Of a DNA stretch of 64,000 bases, positions 11,828 through 20,460 are shown one piece after another (the first letter of the stretch is position 1; each line of letters starts with the position of its first letter). The stretch comes from Thioalkalivibrio sp. XN279 (GTDB lineage: Bacteria; Pseudomonadota; Gammaproteobacteria; Steroidobacterales; XN24): contig NZ_JAANBD010000029.1 of NCBI RefSeq assembly GCF_011089885.1, positions 62,001 to 126,000 on the forward strand, read 5' to 3'. Below the pieces are notes generated by a model. That model was not told the origin of the DNA. It saw only the letters and a program-made list of their open reading frames with translations, and did not search any database. The translations under genes and the position numbers were made by a program.

Positions 11828-12625
11828 TTGCGCATCGGCGTGTTCGACTCAGGGCTTGGCGGCGTGTCCGTGTTGCGGGAGATTCGGCGTGAAATGCCGG
11901 ATGCCTCCCTGCACTACGTGTCGGATTCGGCCTGGGTGCCCTACGGTCCGCGCGGCGACGATTTCATCCAGGTCCGCTCGCGCGCCCTGGCGCGCTTCCT
12001 GGTCGAGCACGGCGCCGACGTCGTGGTGGTGGCCTGCAACACCGCCACCGCGGCGGCCGTGCCGCTGCTGCGCGAGACGCTGGGCTTGCCCATCGTCGGC
12101 ATGGAGCCTGCGGTCAAGCCGGCCACCGCTGCCACGCGCAACGGCAAGGTTGGCGTGCTCGCCACCGTGGGCACGCTGCAGAGCGCTCGTTTCGCCGCCC
12201 TGCTGGACCAGTTCGGCAGCGACATCGAGGTGCTGACGCGGGCCTGCCCGGGGCTGGTGGAGCAGGTCGAAGCGGGCGACCTCGACGGCGCGCGCACACG
12301 GGCGCTGGTCGAGCAATACACCGCACCGCTGCTGCGCGCAGGCGTGGACACGCTGGTGCTGGGGTGCACCCACTTCGTCTTCCTGCGCCCGGTCATCGAG
12401 GAGATCGCCGGCAGCGGCATCGAGATCATCGACACCGGCGCCGCCGTCGCCCGGCGCGTGCGCCAGGTGGCGGAGTCCCTGGGCTCGACCTTCGCCCGCG
12501 CCAGCGGCGTGGAGTTCTGGACCAGCGGTGATCCGGCCGTGCTGTCGGCACCGCTCAACAAGCTGTGGGGCGAACGGGTGGTGCTCAGCGCCCTGCCCGG
12601 CGAGTATGCCGGGCGCAGCGCCTGA
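11828..12625 (+). CDS. murI: Glutamate racemase
   Basis: A 265-residue racemase making D-glutamate for peptidoglycan. The two catalytic cysteines are C70 in VVACNTATAAAVP and C180 in VLGCTHFVFL; the substrate-binding start FDSGLGGVSVLREI and YVSDSAWVPYG complete the family pattern. The start is TTG 11828, preceded by AGGAG at 11818-11822; no ATG exists close enough to keep the conserved MRIGVFDSGLGG N-terminus. A TTG start may lower expression. Confidence 0.95.
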   Translation: MRIGVFDSGLGGVSVLREIRREMPDASLHYVSDSAWVPYGPRGDDFIQVRSRALARFLVEHGADVVVVACNTATAAAVPLLRETLGLPIVGMEPAVKPATAATRNGKVGVLATVGTLQSARFAALLDQFGSDIEVLTRACPGLVEQVEAGDLDGARTRALVEQYTAPLLRAGVDTLVLGCTHFVFLRPVIEEIAGSGIEIIDTGAAVARRVRQVAESLGSTFARASGVEFWTSGDPAVLSAPLNKLWGERVVLSALPGEYAGRSA

Positions 12626-12634
12626 GGCGTAGCC

Positions 12635-14134
12635 TCAGCGCTTCCTGGTGAGCGAGCCCAGGATCCCGCGCAACAGCGACTGGCCGATGCTGCGGCCAAG
12701 CTGGCTGCTCATGCTGCGCACCGCGCTCTTCGTCGCCGCCTCGACATACCCCTGCCGGTTGCTGGCGCGCGGGCGGCGCGCTTTCTCTGCTCGCGCCGCC
12801 TCCTCCGCCGCGGCGCGCTCGGCCGCGGCCCGCGCCTCCTCTGCGGCCGCCTGCGCGGCGCGCGCCGACAGGATCTCGTACGCCGACTCGCGGTTCACAG
12901 CCTGGTCGTAGGTGCCGCCGACCGGGCTGCGGCCGCGCACCGTGGCGCGCTCCTCATCGCTGATCGGGCCGATGCGCGAACAGGGCGGCCGCATCAGGCA
13001 GCGCTGCACCACGCCGGGCACGCCCTTGGCTTCCAGCGTCGAGACCAGCGCCTCGCCCACGCCGAGCTCGGTGATCGCGGTCTCCGTGTCCAGCTCGGGG
13101 TTCTGGCGAAACGTCGTCGCCGCGGCGCGCACCGCTTTCTGGTCGCGCGGCGTGAAGGCGCGCAGGGCATGCTGGACCCGGTTGCCGAGCTGGCCCAGCA
13201 CCGGGTCGGGCAGGTCCAGCGGGCTCTGCGTCACGAACCAGACGCCCACGCCCTTGGAGCGCACCAGCCGCACCACCTGCTCGACCTTGCTCACCAGCGC
13301 CGGGGGGGCGTTGTCGAACAGCAGATGCGCCTCGTCGAAGAAGAACACCAGCTTCGGCACCGGCGGATCACCGACCTCGGGCAGCTGCTCGAACAACTCG
13401 GCCAGCAGCCACAACAGGCAGGTGGCGTACACGCGCGGAGAATGGAACAGCGCGCGCGCATCCAGCACATTGATGATGCCGCGCCCCGACAGGTCGGTGC
13501 GCATCAGGTCGGCCAGCTTGAGCGCCGGCTCGCCGAAGAAGCTGTCGCCGCCCTGTGACTCCAGCGCCAGCAGGCGCCGCTGGATGGCGCCGATGGACGC
13601 GCGCGTGATGCGGCCATAGCGCGTCGAAATCTCGCGCTCATTGTCGGCGGCATACTGCAGCAGCGCGCGCAGGTCGGGGATGTCGAGCAAGAGCAGGCCG
13701 TCCTCGTCCGCGAGGCGGAACACCACGTGCAGCACGCCCTCCTGGGTCTCGTTGAGCTCGAGCAGCCGCGCCAGCAGCATCGGCCCCATCTCCGACACGG
13801 TGGTGCGCAGCTGGTGCCCGCCCTGGCCGAACACGTCCCAGAACACGACCGGCGACGGCGCCAGCACCGGGGGCGGCATGCCGATGGTGGCGACGCGCTC
13901 GTCGATCTTGGGATGCGGCTTGCCCGCCTGGGACAGCCCGGCCAGGTCGCCCTTCACGTCCGCCAGGAACACCGGCGCGCCGCGCGCCGAAAAGGCCTCG
14001 GCGAGGACCTGGAGAGAGACCGTCTTGCCGGTGCCCGTGGCGCCCGCGATCAGGCCGTGGCGGTTGGCGTATTTCGGGTCCAGCGTCACATGCCCGGCCG
14101 GGCCGCCGCCAAGGAGAATCATGTCGTCAGTCAC
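12635..14134 (-). CDS. HerA/YjgR-like ATPase (DUF853)
   Basis: A 499-residue P-loop ATPase. Walker A GATGTGKT lies at 31-38 and the Walker B region reads LVFFFDEAHLLFDNAP; an arginine-finger-like LVRSKGVGVWFVTQSP segment follows. A long alanine/arginine/glutamate-rich helix (about 415-465, coiled-coil-like) precedes a basic tail ending in TRKR. Proteins of this family (E. coli YjgR) are HerA-FtsK superfamily members of unknown cellular role. Convergent with murI, 9 bp apart. Confidence 0.85.
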   Translation of the reverse strand: MTDDMILLGGGPAGHVTLDPKYANRHGLIAGATGTGKTVSLQVLAEAFSARGAPVFLADVKGDLAGLSQAGKPHPKIDERVATIGMPPPVLAPSPVVFWDVFGQGGHQLRTTVSEMGPMLLARLLELNETQEGVLHVVFRLADEDGLLLLDIPDLRALLQYAADNEREISTRYGRITRASIGAIQRRLLALESQGGDSFFGEPALKLADLMRTDLSGRGIINVLDARALFHSPRVYATCLLWLLAELFEQLPEVGDPPVPKLVFFFDEAHLLFDNAPPALVSKVEQVVRLVRSKGVGVWFVTQSPLDLPDPVLGQLGNRVQHALRAFTPRDQKAVRAAATTFRQNPELDTETAITELGVGEALVSTLEAKGVPGVVQRCLMRPPCSRIGPISDEERATVRGRSPVGGTYDQAVNRESAYEILSARAAQAAAEEARAAAERAAAEEAARAEKARRPRASNRQGYVEAATKSAVRSMSSQLGRSIGQSLLRGILGSLTRKR

Positions 14135-14152
14135 CTTGCTGCCTCCATCCGA

Positions 14153-15466
14153 TCAGTCAGTCACTTCGTCCAGGCGCGCGGCCCCGAGGGCGCCCGCCAG
14201 GCAGACCAGGCCGAGCACGCCGATGGTTGCGGCCGTGCCCACGACCTCGGCCACCAGGCCGAACACGCCGCCCGCCAGCAGCACCACGCCGATGGCGGTG
14301 TTGCTGACCGCCACGTAGGTGGCGCGCGTCTCGGCCGTGGCCATGTCGACCAGGTAGGTCTTGCGCCCGATACGCACCCCGGCGTGGGCGATGCCGATGA
14401 GAAAAAACGCCGCCACCAGCACGAATTCGCCCGCTAATAACGGTGCGCCGGCCAGCTGCCAGGCCGCAACCCCGAGGCTGAGGAGCCCCGCGCCCGTGGC
14501 CGCGAGCCGCAATACCTCGCGACTGGAACGGTCCGACATGCGCCCCCAGAAACCCGAGCTGACGGTGGAGGCCACGCCGGCCGCCACCAGCAGCGCGCCC
14601 AGCCCGCCGATGCCGGCATCGGACACCTCGCGCGCCAGGGCGGCATAGAACGGCACCAGCAGCGCAGTGGAGACCAGCAGGGCCCGGGTGATGACGAAAC
14701 GCCGGAACGGACGGTCGCTGACCAGGATCGACAGGCTGGCTACGGCTTCGCGCCCCGCATTGCCGCCGCCGGAGGTCGCGCCCGGCTGCTCCCTCAGGCC
14801 GGAGTACAGCCCCGCGCCGAGCAGCCACAGCCCGCCGGCCAGCAGCAACAGCCCGACCAGGCCCGTGGCATCGTCCGGCGCGCCGCCGCGCCACTGCAGC
14901 CACGCGCCGGCGGCAATGGTCGCCAGTCCGGACAGCGCGGTGGCGTAGCCGGTGAGCGTGCCCCGCCGGGTCTTGGAAACGGTCTTGCCCATCACGTCCT
15001 TGGCGGCCACCGAGCTGACGCCGCGCGCCAGGCTGAAGACCACCAGCAGCCCCAGCACCGCCCACCCCGCCGCGGCCCCCTCGAGCCATACCGCCACCAG
15101 CGCCATGAGCATCACGCACGCCGCCTGGACGATGCTGCCGCCGATCCAGAACCACTTGCGCACCGCACGGGCACGAATCGCCGCGGCAACGAACAGCTGC
15201 GGCAACAGCGACAGCGACTCGCGCACCGGCACCAGCAGGCCGATGAAAAACGCCGGCGCACCCGCCGCAGCGAGGAGCCAGGGCAGCACCAGCTTGGCAC
15301 TCGCCAGCTCGTCGCCGATCTTGGTGCACACATTGGCGCCGAGCTGCAGGAAGAAATTTGCCGGCTGGTCGTTGCAGGCGGCGTCCGGGATGTCCTTGCA
15401 GACACGCGCATCCTCGTCGCCGGTGACGAGATCGTAGAGCGAGCCGACCATGTCGGCTCGCCTCAT
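14153..15466 (-). CDS. MFS transporter
   Basis: A 437-residue membrane protein with about 12 hydrophobic segments. The start is taken as ATG 15466, which overlaps the tyrA stop by 4 bp (ATGA), indicating coupling; a second ATG at 15451 is possible. The N-terminus (GSLYDLVTGDEDARVCKDIP) is unusual and hydrophilic, with DQPANFFLQLGANVCTKIGDELASAKLVLPWLL leading into the first helix. Motif-A-like loops (GRMSDRSS and GKTVSKTRRG) support the MFS fold. The substrate cannot be read from sequence; coupling with tyrA does not prove aromatic transport. Confidence 0.8.
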   Translation of the reverse strand: MRRADMVGSLYDLVTGDEDARVCKDIPDAACNDQPANFFLQLGANVCTKIGDELASAKLVLPWLLAAAGAPAFFIGLLVPVRESLSLLPQLFVAAAIRARAVRKWFWIGGSIVQAACVMLMALVAVWLEGAAAGWAVLGLLVVFSLARGVSSVAAKDVMGKTVSKTRRGTLTGYATALSGLATIAAGAWLQWRGGAPDDATGLVGLLLLAGGLWLLGAGLYSGLREQPGATSGGGNAGREAVASLSILVSDRPFRRFVITRALLVSTALLVPFYAALAREVSDAGIGGLGALLVAAGVASTVSSGFWGRMSDRSSREVLRLAATGAGLLSLGVAAWQLAGAPLLAGEFVLVAAFFLIGIAHAGVRIGRKTYLVDMATAETRATYVAVSNTAIGVVLLAGGVFGLVAEVVGTAATIGVLGLVCLAGALGAARLDEVTD

Positions 15467-16605
15467 GCGTCCGCCTCGCGCAGGTAACGCGCCCCGGCGC
15501 GCATGAGCTCGGTGAAGCCGGCGGCGTCGCCCGCAGCGACGGCCCGCTCGACCTGCGCGGCGGCGGCCGCCAGCGCGGCCACCGGCTCGGTGCCGTGCGG
15601 GTTGAGCGACTGGATCTCGAAGTACAGCTCCGGGTTCTCGGCCGCCACCCGCGCAGCCACCGCGAGCTGGGCGCCGAAGGTGGTGCTGGCGAACCCGGCC
15701 AGCTCGTGGATCGGCCGGCCGCTGCGCGCCAGCGCAGTGAAGAAAGCGATGTTGGCTGCATGCGACAGACCCAGCACCCAGGCGACAAGGCGGTCGTGCT
15801 GCTCCAGCGACATCTCCGCCAGCCCCGCGGAGGTCTGCTCGAACAGGGCGCGCGCCTGGGCCAGGGCCTGCGGCGCACCGATATCGACCAGGATGACGTG
15901 CCTGCCGGCCAGCAGGCGCACGTCGGGACCGAACATGGGGTGAATGGAAGCGACGGCGACACCCGCTTCCCGCAGCGCCTCCAGCGAGGCGGCCACCGGG
16001 GCCTTGATGGACCCGATCTCCACCACCAGCCCGGCGGGCTGCAGGGTCACCAGCTCGTCGAGGATCGCCGCGGTCGCGGCCAGCGGCGCCGCCACGATCA
16101 CCAGCTCGGCGCGGCGGGCCGGCTCGCGCCAGTCGGCGTGCCATGGCAGCCCGGGCACGGCGCCGGCCGGGTCCGCCACGCTCACGTCCCAGCCCTGGGT
16201 GGCGAGGAAGCCGGTGAACCAGCGGCCCATGCGCCCGGCGCCGCCGATCACCAGTGCGCTGCGACCCGCACCCGTGCCCAGGGCCTCGAGACGGTCGCGC
16301 TCCTGGCTGGTGAGCGACGCCTCGATCATGGCGCCGACCAGGCGCTCGCCGAGGTCAGGGTCGAGACCGCGGCTCGCGGCGCGCGCCCGCGCCTGCTGGC
16401 GCACTTCGTGCTCGCGCGTGAAGTCGCGCGTCGGCTGGCGGTGCTGGCGCTTGAGCCGTCCGATCTCGGCGACGATCTGCTGCCGGCGTGCCGCCATGTC
16501 CACCAGCTCGCCGTCGATGGCGTCCAGTTCCGCCCTCAGGCGGGCCAGCGTGGCCTGCGGTTCCTCCAATGCCAGTGCCCTCCGGATATCGTGGTTGGCC
16601 AGCAT
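15463..16605 (-). CDS. tyrA: Bifunctional chorismate mutase / prephenate dehydrogenase
   Basis: A 380-residue fusion for tyrosine synthesis. The N-terminal AroQ-type chorismate mutase (about 20-105) shows LRAELDAIDGELVDMAARR, the K52 region and the helix ending in LTSQERDRL. The dehydrogenase follows with NAD-binding ALVIGGAGRMGRWFTGFLA (about 117-135) and the His region ASIHPMFGP. This domain order is typical of Gammaproteobacteria. The start at ATG 16605 (MLANHDIRR) is chosen over an ATG at 16623. Divergent from the CoA-transferase gene 37 bp away. Confidence 0.92.
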   Translation of the reverse strand: MLANHDIRRALALEEPQATLARLRAELDAIDGELVDMAARRQQIVAEIGRLKRQHRQPTRDFTREHEVRQQARARAASRGLDPDLGERLVGAMIEASLTSQERDRLEALGTGAGRSALVIGGAGRMGRWFTGFLATQGWDVSVADPAGAVPGLPWHADWREPARRAELVIVAAPLAATAAILDELVTLQPAGLVVEIGSIKAPVAASLEALREAGVAVASIHPMFGPDVRLLAGRHVILVDIGAPQALAQARALFEQTSAGLAEMSLEQHDRLVAWVLGLSHAANIAFFTALARSGRPIHELAGFASTTFGAQLAVAARVAAENPELYFEIQSLNPHGTEPVAALAAAAAQVERAVAAGDAAGFTELMRAGARYLREADA

Positions 16606-16642
16606 AGCCCAGCACACCCGCATCGGGCATTATCTGGCCGTT

Positions 16643-18352
16643 ATGCATTTGCTCGACCGCATCGGCATGGCTGCACGCATCGTGCGCTGGCGCCTCACCT
16701 GGGAGAGGCGGGACCTGGACTATCGTCCGCCGGGTGCGCTGGATGCACGCTTCATGACGGCGCGCGAAGCTGCGGCCTTGATCCCGGACGGCGCCTGCTG
16801 CCTGTCCACGGGCATGGCGGGCAATGCGCGCTGCTCCACCTTGCTGTGGGCGATCCGCGAACGCTTCGAGCAGGAAGGCCATCCGCGCGAGCTCACCTGG
16901 ATGGCCGTGGGCGGCCAGGGCGGCCGCGGGCGCGCCCCCGGCACGGTCGAGGAACTGGGGCAGCCGGGCCTGGTGACGCGTTTCATTTCCGGCCACGTCG
17001 AAACGACCAAGTCGATGCTGGCGCTGGCCGACGCCGGCCAGCTCGAGATGCATGTCCTTCCGCAAGGGGAGATGTGCTTCGCTCTCGAAGCCCAGGGCGA
17101 GGGCGGCGACGCGGTGCTGAGCCGCACCGGCGTGGGCACCGTGCTGGACCCGCGCTGCGGTCGCGGCTCACCCGTGACGCCCGACGCGGGGCTGCAGCTC
17201 ATCGAGGCCGCGGGCGAGATGCTGCGCTACCGGCTGCCGCGGCTCGATGTCGCGGTGATTGCCGCACCCTGGGCGGACGCCCGGGGCAACCTCTATTTCC
17301 GCGACGCCGCGACCATCACGGAAATCCGCGAGGCGGCACGCGCGGCCCGCGCCAATGGCGGGCGCGTGCTGGCCTCCGTGGCAGGGGTGATTCCGGCCGA
17401 CCCGGAGCGCATCAGCCTGCCCGCCGCGCTGGTGGACGCCATTGCCGTCAACCCGCTGCAGGAACAGACCATCCTCTCGCCACAACGCGACTGCTGGCGG
17501 CTGTTCACGCCGGGCGGCGACGGCGACGACGCGGCCGCGATCGAGAAACTGCGCTTCATCAACCGCTTTCTCCGGCTGACCCCGGTGCGCGGCCCGGTCG
17601 AGTGCGCCCTCGCCCGGCTCGGCGCCCACGTGTTCGCCCGCACGGCCGCGCCGCCGGCCACGGTCAACATAGGAGTCGGCTTCGGCGAAGAAGTCTGCCG
17701 CGAGCTGTACCAGAGCCCGCTGCGTCCGGACCTGACCTTTACCACCGAGACCGGCGTCTACGGCGGCCTCCCCGCCCCGGGCATCTACTTCGGCGCTGCG
17801 GTGCACCCGGAACGCATGGAGAGCTCGGCCTGGATGTTCCGGCACTACCAGGAGCACCTCGACGTCACCGTGCTGGGCTTCCTCGAGGTCGACGCCACGG
17901 GCAACGTCAATGTCTCACGGCGCGGGCCGCGCTTTGCCGACTACGTCGGCCCGGGCGGGCTGCCGAGCATCACGGCCAGCGCACGCACCTGCATTTTCGT
18001 CGGCACCTTCATGCAGGGCGCAAAATGGCGCATCGAGAACGAGCGCATGGTGCTGGAGGCGCCCGGCAAGGCGAAGCTGGTCGACACGGTCTCCGAAGTG
18101 ACGTTCAACGGCCGCGAAGCGCTGCAGGCGGGCAAGCAGGTCTGGTATGTCACCACGGTCGGCGCCTTCCGCCTCACGGACGGCGGGCTGGTACTGGAGA
18201 TGGTGATGCCCGGACTCGATATCGAGCGGGACATCCGGCCCCACTGCGGGCTGCGTTTCGCCCTGCCGGACGGAGGTCCCGCGACCGCGCCGGCCGCCGT
18301 GCTGCGGGATGCTGGCTACGTCCTCGCCTGGGGCGAGGGAATTCGAGCTTGA
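16643..18352 (+). CDS. Family I acyl-CoA:acetate CoA-transferase-like protein (fused alpha-beta)
   Basis: A 569-residue protein with both halves of a family I CoA-transferase. The alpha-like half begins at [28 protein letters not shown]; the beta-like half contains [12 protein letters not shown] and the catalytic-glutamate motif [15 protein letters not shown] with E369. These enzymes move CoA between carboxylates through a glutamyl-CoA intermediate. The first 30 residues are a basic amphipathic extension not usual for the family. The gene is followed 10 bp later by a ThDP enzyme, suggesting that the CoA ester formed or consumed is linked to a decarboxylation or lyase step. Substrate unknown. 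Confidence 0.8.
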   Translation: MHLLDRIGMAARIVRWRLTWERRDLDYRPPGALDARFMTAREAAALIPDGACCLSTGMAGNARCSTLLWAIRERFEQEGHPRELTWMAVGGQGGRGRAPGTVEELGQPGLVTRFISGHVETTKSMLALADAGQLEMHVLPQGEMCFALEAQGEGGDAVLSRTGVGTVLDPRCGRGSPVTPDAGLQLIEAAGEMLRYRLPRLDVAVIAAPWADARGNLYFRDAATITEIREAARAARANGGRVLASVAGVIPADPERISLPAALVDAIAVNPLQEQTILSPQRDCWRLFTPGGDGDDAAAIEKLRFINRFLRLTPVRGPVECALARLGAHVFARTAAPPATVNIGVGFGEEVCRELYQSPLRPDLTFTTETGVYGGLPAPGIYFGAAVHPERMESSAWMFRHYQEHLDVTVLGFLEVDATGNVNVSRRGPRFADYVGPGGLPSITASARTCIFVGTFMQGAKWRIENERMVLEAPGKAKLVDTVSEVTFNGREALQAGKQVWYVTTVGAFRLTDGGLVLEMVMPGLDIERDIRPHCGLRFALPDGGPATAPAAVLRDAGYVLAWGEGIRA

Positions 18353-18362
18353 GGGGGTCTGC

Positions 18363-20090
18363 ATGAACGGCGGGGCGAGAATTGCCAGGGTGCTGCACGA
18401 GCGCGGCGTGAGCGAGATCTTCACGCTCTGCGGCGGACACATTTCTCCCATCCTCGTGGAAGCCAAGCGCATCGGCATCCGCATCACCGACGTGCGCGAC
18501 GAGGCCACGGCGGTGTTCGCGGCGGACGCACATGCGCGGCTCACCGGGATTCCCGGCGTGGCCGCCGTCACCGCCGGACCCGGGCTGACCAACACCATCA
18601 CGCCGCTGAAGAACGCCCAGCTGGCGCAATCGCCGGTGCTGGTGCTCGGCGGCGCCACCGCCACGGCGTTGAAGAAGCGCGGCGCCCTGCAGGACATCGA
18701 CCAGATGCCGCTGATGGCGCCGCACGTGAAGTACGCGCGTGCCGTGCGACGCGTGCGCGATCTCGCACCGGCCGTGGTCGAGGCACTGGAAGCGGCGGCC
18801 GCGGGCGTGCCCGGCCCGACCTTCGTCGAGTGCCCGGTCGATCTCCTCTACGACGAGGAGATCATTCGCGGCTGGTACGCCGACAGCATGCCGCGCGGCA
18901 ACGGCCTCGCCGACAAGGCGATCCGCGCCTACCTCGGCTGGCATACGGATCGCCTGTTCTCCGGCGGCGACAAGATGCCGCGCCCGGCCGAGTTGCCGGA
19001 ACCCGTGATGCCCCGGCCGGAAAGCATGCGCGACATAGCGGCGCGCGTGGCCAGGGCGGAGCGGCCCGTGATGGTGTGCGGCAGCCAGGCCATGAACCGC
19101 CCGCAGGAGGCGGAACAGGTGCGTGCCGCCATCGAGCAGCTCGGCATCCCGGTGTACCTCTCCGGCATGGCACGCGGCCTGCTGGGCAAGGAACACCCGC
19201 TGCTGTTCCGGCATCGCCGCCGCGACGCCATCAAGGGCGCCGACCTGGTGATCCTGGCCGGCGTGCCATGCGACTTCAGGCTGGACTACGGCAAGCAGAT
19301 CCGCCGCAGCGCGCGGCTGGTCTCGTTCAACCTCAGCCGGCGCGACCTGCGCCTGAATCGCAAGCCTGACGACGGCCTGCTGGCCGACCCCGGCATCTGC
19401 CTGCGCCAACTGGCGGAAGCGATGGACGGGCCCGCGCCGCCGCGCGCGGCCTGGCTGGCCGAGCTGGGCGAGCGTGACGCCGCACGCGAGGCCGATATCG
19501 ACGCCAAGGCCGCGGTCTCGGGCGCGGGCGTGAACCCCCTGCGGCTGTGCCGCGAGATCGATGCCGTGCTGCCCGACGACAGCGTGCTGGTGGCCGACGG
19601 CGGCGACTTCGTCGGCACCGCCTCCTACACCGTGCGCCCGCGCGGCCCGCTGCGCTGGCTGGACCCGGGCGCCTTCGGCACGCTCGGCGTCGGTGGCGGC
19701 TTCGCCATCGGCGCGGCGCGCGCGCGTCCCGGCAGCGAGATCTGGATCCTCTATGGCGACGGCTCGCTGGGCTACAGCCTGATCGAGTTCGACAGCTATG
19801 TGCGTCACGGCATGGCGCCCATCGCCATCATCGGCAACGATGCCTGCTGGGCGCAGATCGCGCGCGAACAGGTGAAGATGCTCCAGGACGACGTGGGCGT
19901 GCGCCTCGCGCGCACCGACTACCACCGCGCCGCTGAGGGGCTGGGCGGCGCGGGCCTGGTGATCACCCGCGACGAGGACGTGGCGCCGACGCTGGCGCGG
20001 GCGCGCGAGCTCGCGGCTGCAGGGACGCCGGTGCTGGTGAACGTGCACCTCGCCGAGACGGACTTCCGCGAAGGCTCCCTGTCGATCTAG
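18363..20090 (+). CDS. Thiamine diphosphate-dependent enzyme (acetolactate synthase / 2-hydroxyacyl-CoA lyase-like)
   Basis: A 575-residue ThDP enzyme of the acetohydroxyacid-synthase superfamily. E47 in [13 protein letters not shown] is the cofactor-activating glutamate; [25 protein letters not shown] follows. The ThDP/Mg site is GDGSLGYS (G465-D466-G467) ending at N492 in AIIGND. The start [15 protein letters not shown] is chosen because AGGGGGT lies a few bases upstream, just after the CoA-transferase stop. Relatives include oxalyl-CoA decarboxylase and 2-hydroxyacyl-CoA lyase; the CoA-transferase neighbour favours a CoA-ester substrate, by inference only. Confidence 0.8.
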   Translation: MNGGARIARVLHERGVSEIFTLCGGHISPILVEAKRIGIRITDVRDEATAVFAADAHARLTGIPGVAAVTAGPGLTNTITPLKNAQLAQSPVLVLGGATATALKKRGALQDIDQMPLMAPHVKYARAVRRVRDLAPAVVEALEAAAAGVPGPTFVECPVDLLYDEEIIRGWYADSMPRGNGLADKAIRAYLGWHTDRLFSGGDKMPRPAELPEPVMPRPESMRDIAARVARAERPVMVCGSQAMNRPQEAEQVRAAIEQLGIPVYLSGMARGLLGKEHPLLFRHRRRDAIKGADLVILAGVPCDFRLDYGKQIRRSARLVSFNLSRRDLRLNRKPDDGLLADPGICLRQLAEAMDGPAPPRAAWLAELGERDAAREADIDAKAAVSGAGVNPLRLCREIDAVLPDDSVLVADGGDFVGTASYTVRPRGPLRWLDPGAFGTLGVGGGFAIGAARARPGSEIWILYGDGSLGYSLIEFDSYVRHGMAPIAIIGNDACWAQIAREQVKMLQDDVGVRLARTDYHRAAEGLGGAGLVITRDEDVAPTLARARELAAAGTPVLVNVHLAETDFREGSLSI

Positions 20091-20108
20091 TGGACCGCGG
20101 CGGCGGCC

Positions 20109-20162
20109 CGTCATGGGCTCCCCTCGCTTAGAAGTCTTTATGCGCTCGGTGAGCCCATGACG
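20109..20162 (+). repeat. Hairpin copy A with conserved loop core
   Basis: Perfect 12-bp arms CGTCATGGGCTC (20109-20120) and its complement (20151-20162) enclose a 30-nt loop. Loop positions 20123-20148 match the loop of copy B (inverse strand) at 25 of 26 bases, including CTCGCTTAGAA and TCTTTATGCGCTCG. Complementarity continues imperfectly outside the arms. Confidence 0.75.
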
Positions 20163-20295
20163 ACCCGCCCCGCTGCTACGTCGGTGATGGTGGCGCCCGA
20201 TGAGTCCATGACGGCCCGCTGCCGCGTAGATGCCGTTGGCGCCCGATCAGCCCGTGATTGACCGCCTCCGTTGCCGCGTCGGTGACAGCGACGAC
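20150..20295 (+). repeat. Three imperfect tandem repeats of 46-51 nt
   Basis: Units start at about 20150, 20201 and 20247. Each begins with a form of GAGCCCATGAC followed by a CCCGC-rich stretch; units 1 and 2 both end in GGCGCCCGA. The first unit begins inside the right arm of hairpin A, so the tandem array seems to have grown from the hairpin edge. Confidence 0.6.
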
Positions 20296-20323
20296 CTGCG
20301 GCGTATGAACCTGCTGGGAGGCA

Positions 20324-20399
20324 GCGGCCGGAACATGCCAGGGTCACACGAGCGCATAAAGATTTCTAAGCGAGTGGGACCCTGGCATGGTCCGGCCGC
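20324..20399 (-). repeat. Hairpin copy B, inverted relative to copy A
   Basis: Arms 20334-20345 (CATGCCAGGGTC) and 20378-20389 pair over 12 bp. After one mismatch (20333/20390) the pairing continues through 20324-20332/20391-20399, making a stem of about 21 pairs. The loop core at 20349-20374 read on the minus strand matches copy A at 25 of 26 positions, although the stem sequence differs. Confidence 0.75.
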
Positions 20400-20454
20400 G
20401 GACTCAGCGCGGCGGAACCCCGTCATGGTCCGGCCGCGGACCCAGCGCGACGGA
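20386..20454 (+). repeat. 31-nt direct repeat pair, 38-nt period
   Basis: Positions 20386-20416 and 20424-20454 match at 29 of 31 bases (start CATGGTCCGGCCGCGGAC). The first copy overlaps the right arm of hairpin B. Each copy contains the self-complementary core GGTCCGGCCGCGGACC. Confidence 0.7.
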
Positions 20455-20460
20455 AAGCTG

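Larger units (their letters stand above)
20091..20460. repeat. Gene-free 370-bp block rich in inverted and direct repeats
   Basis: This is the only gene-free stretch above 300 bp. It lies between the stops of two convergent genes (the ThDP enzyme and thrC). It contains two inverted copies of a hairpin with a conserved 26-nt loop, three imperfect tandem repeats of 46-51 nt, and a 31-nt direct repeat pair. The short open frames within it follow the repeats and do not look coding. The position between convergent ends is common for REP-like elements and for bidirectional terminators. Confidence 0.75.

Noticed and set aside
20157-20258. A repetitive short peptide frame in the repeat block
   Set aside because: It follows repeat units of differing length (51 and 46 nt), so the frame is not preserved between units. 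Not coding.
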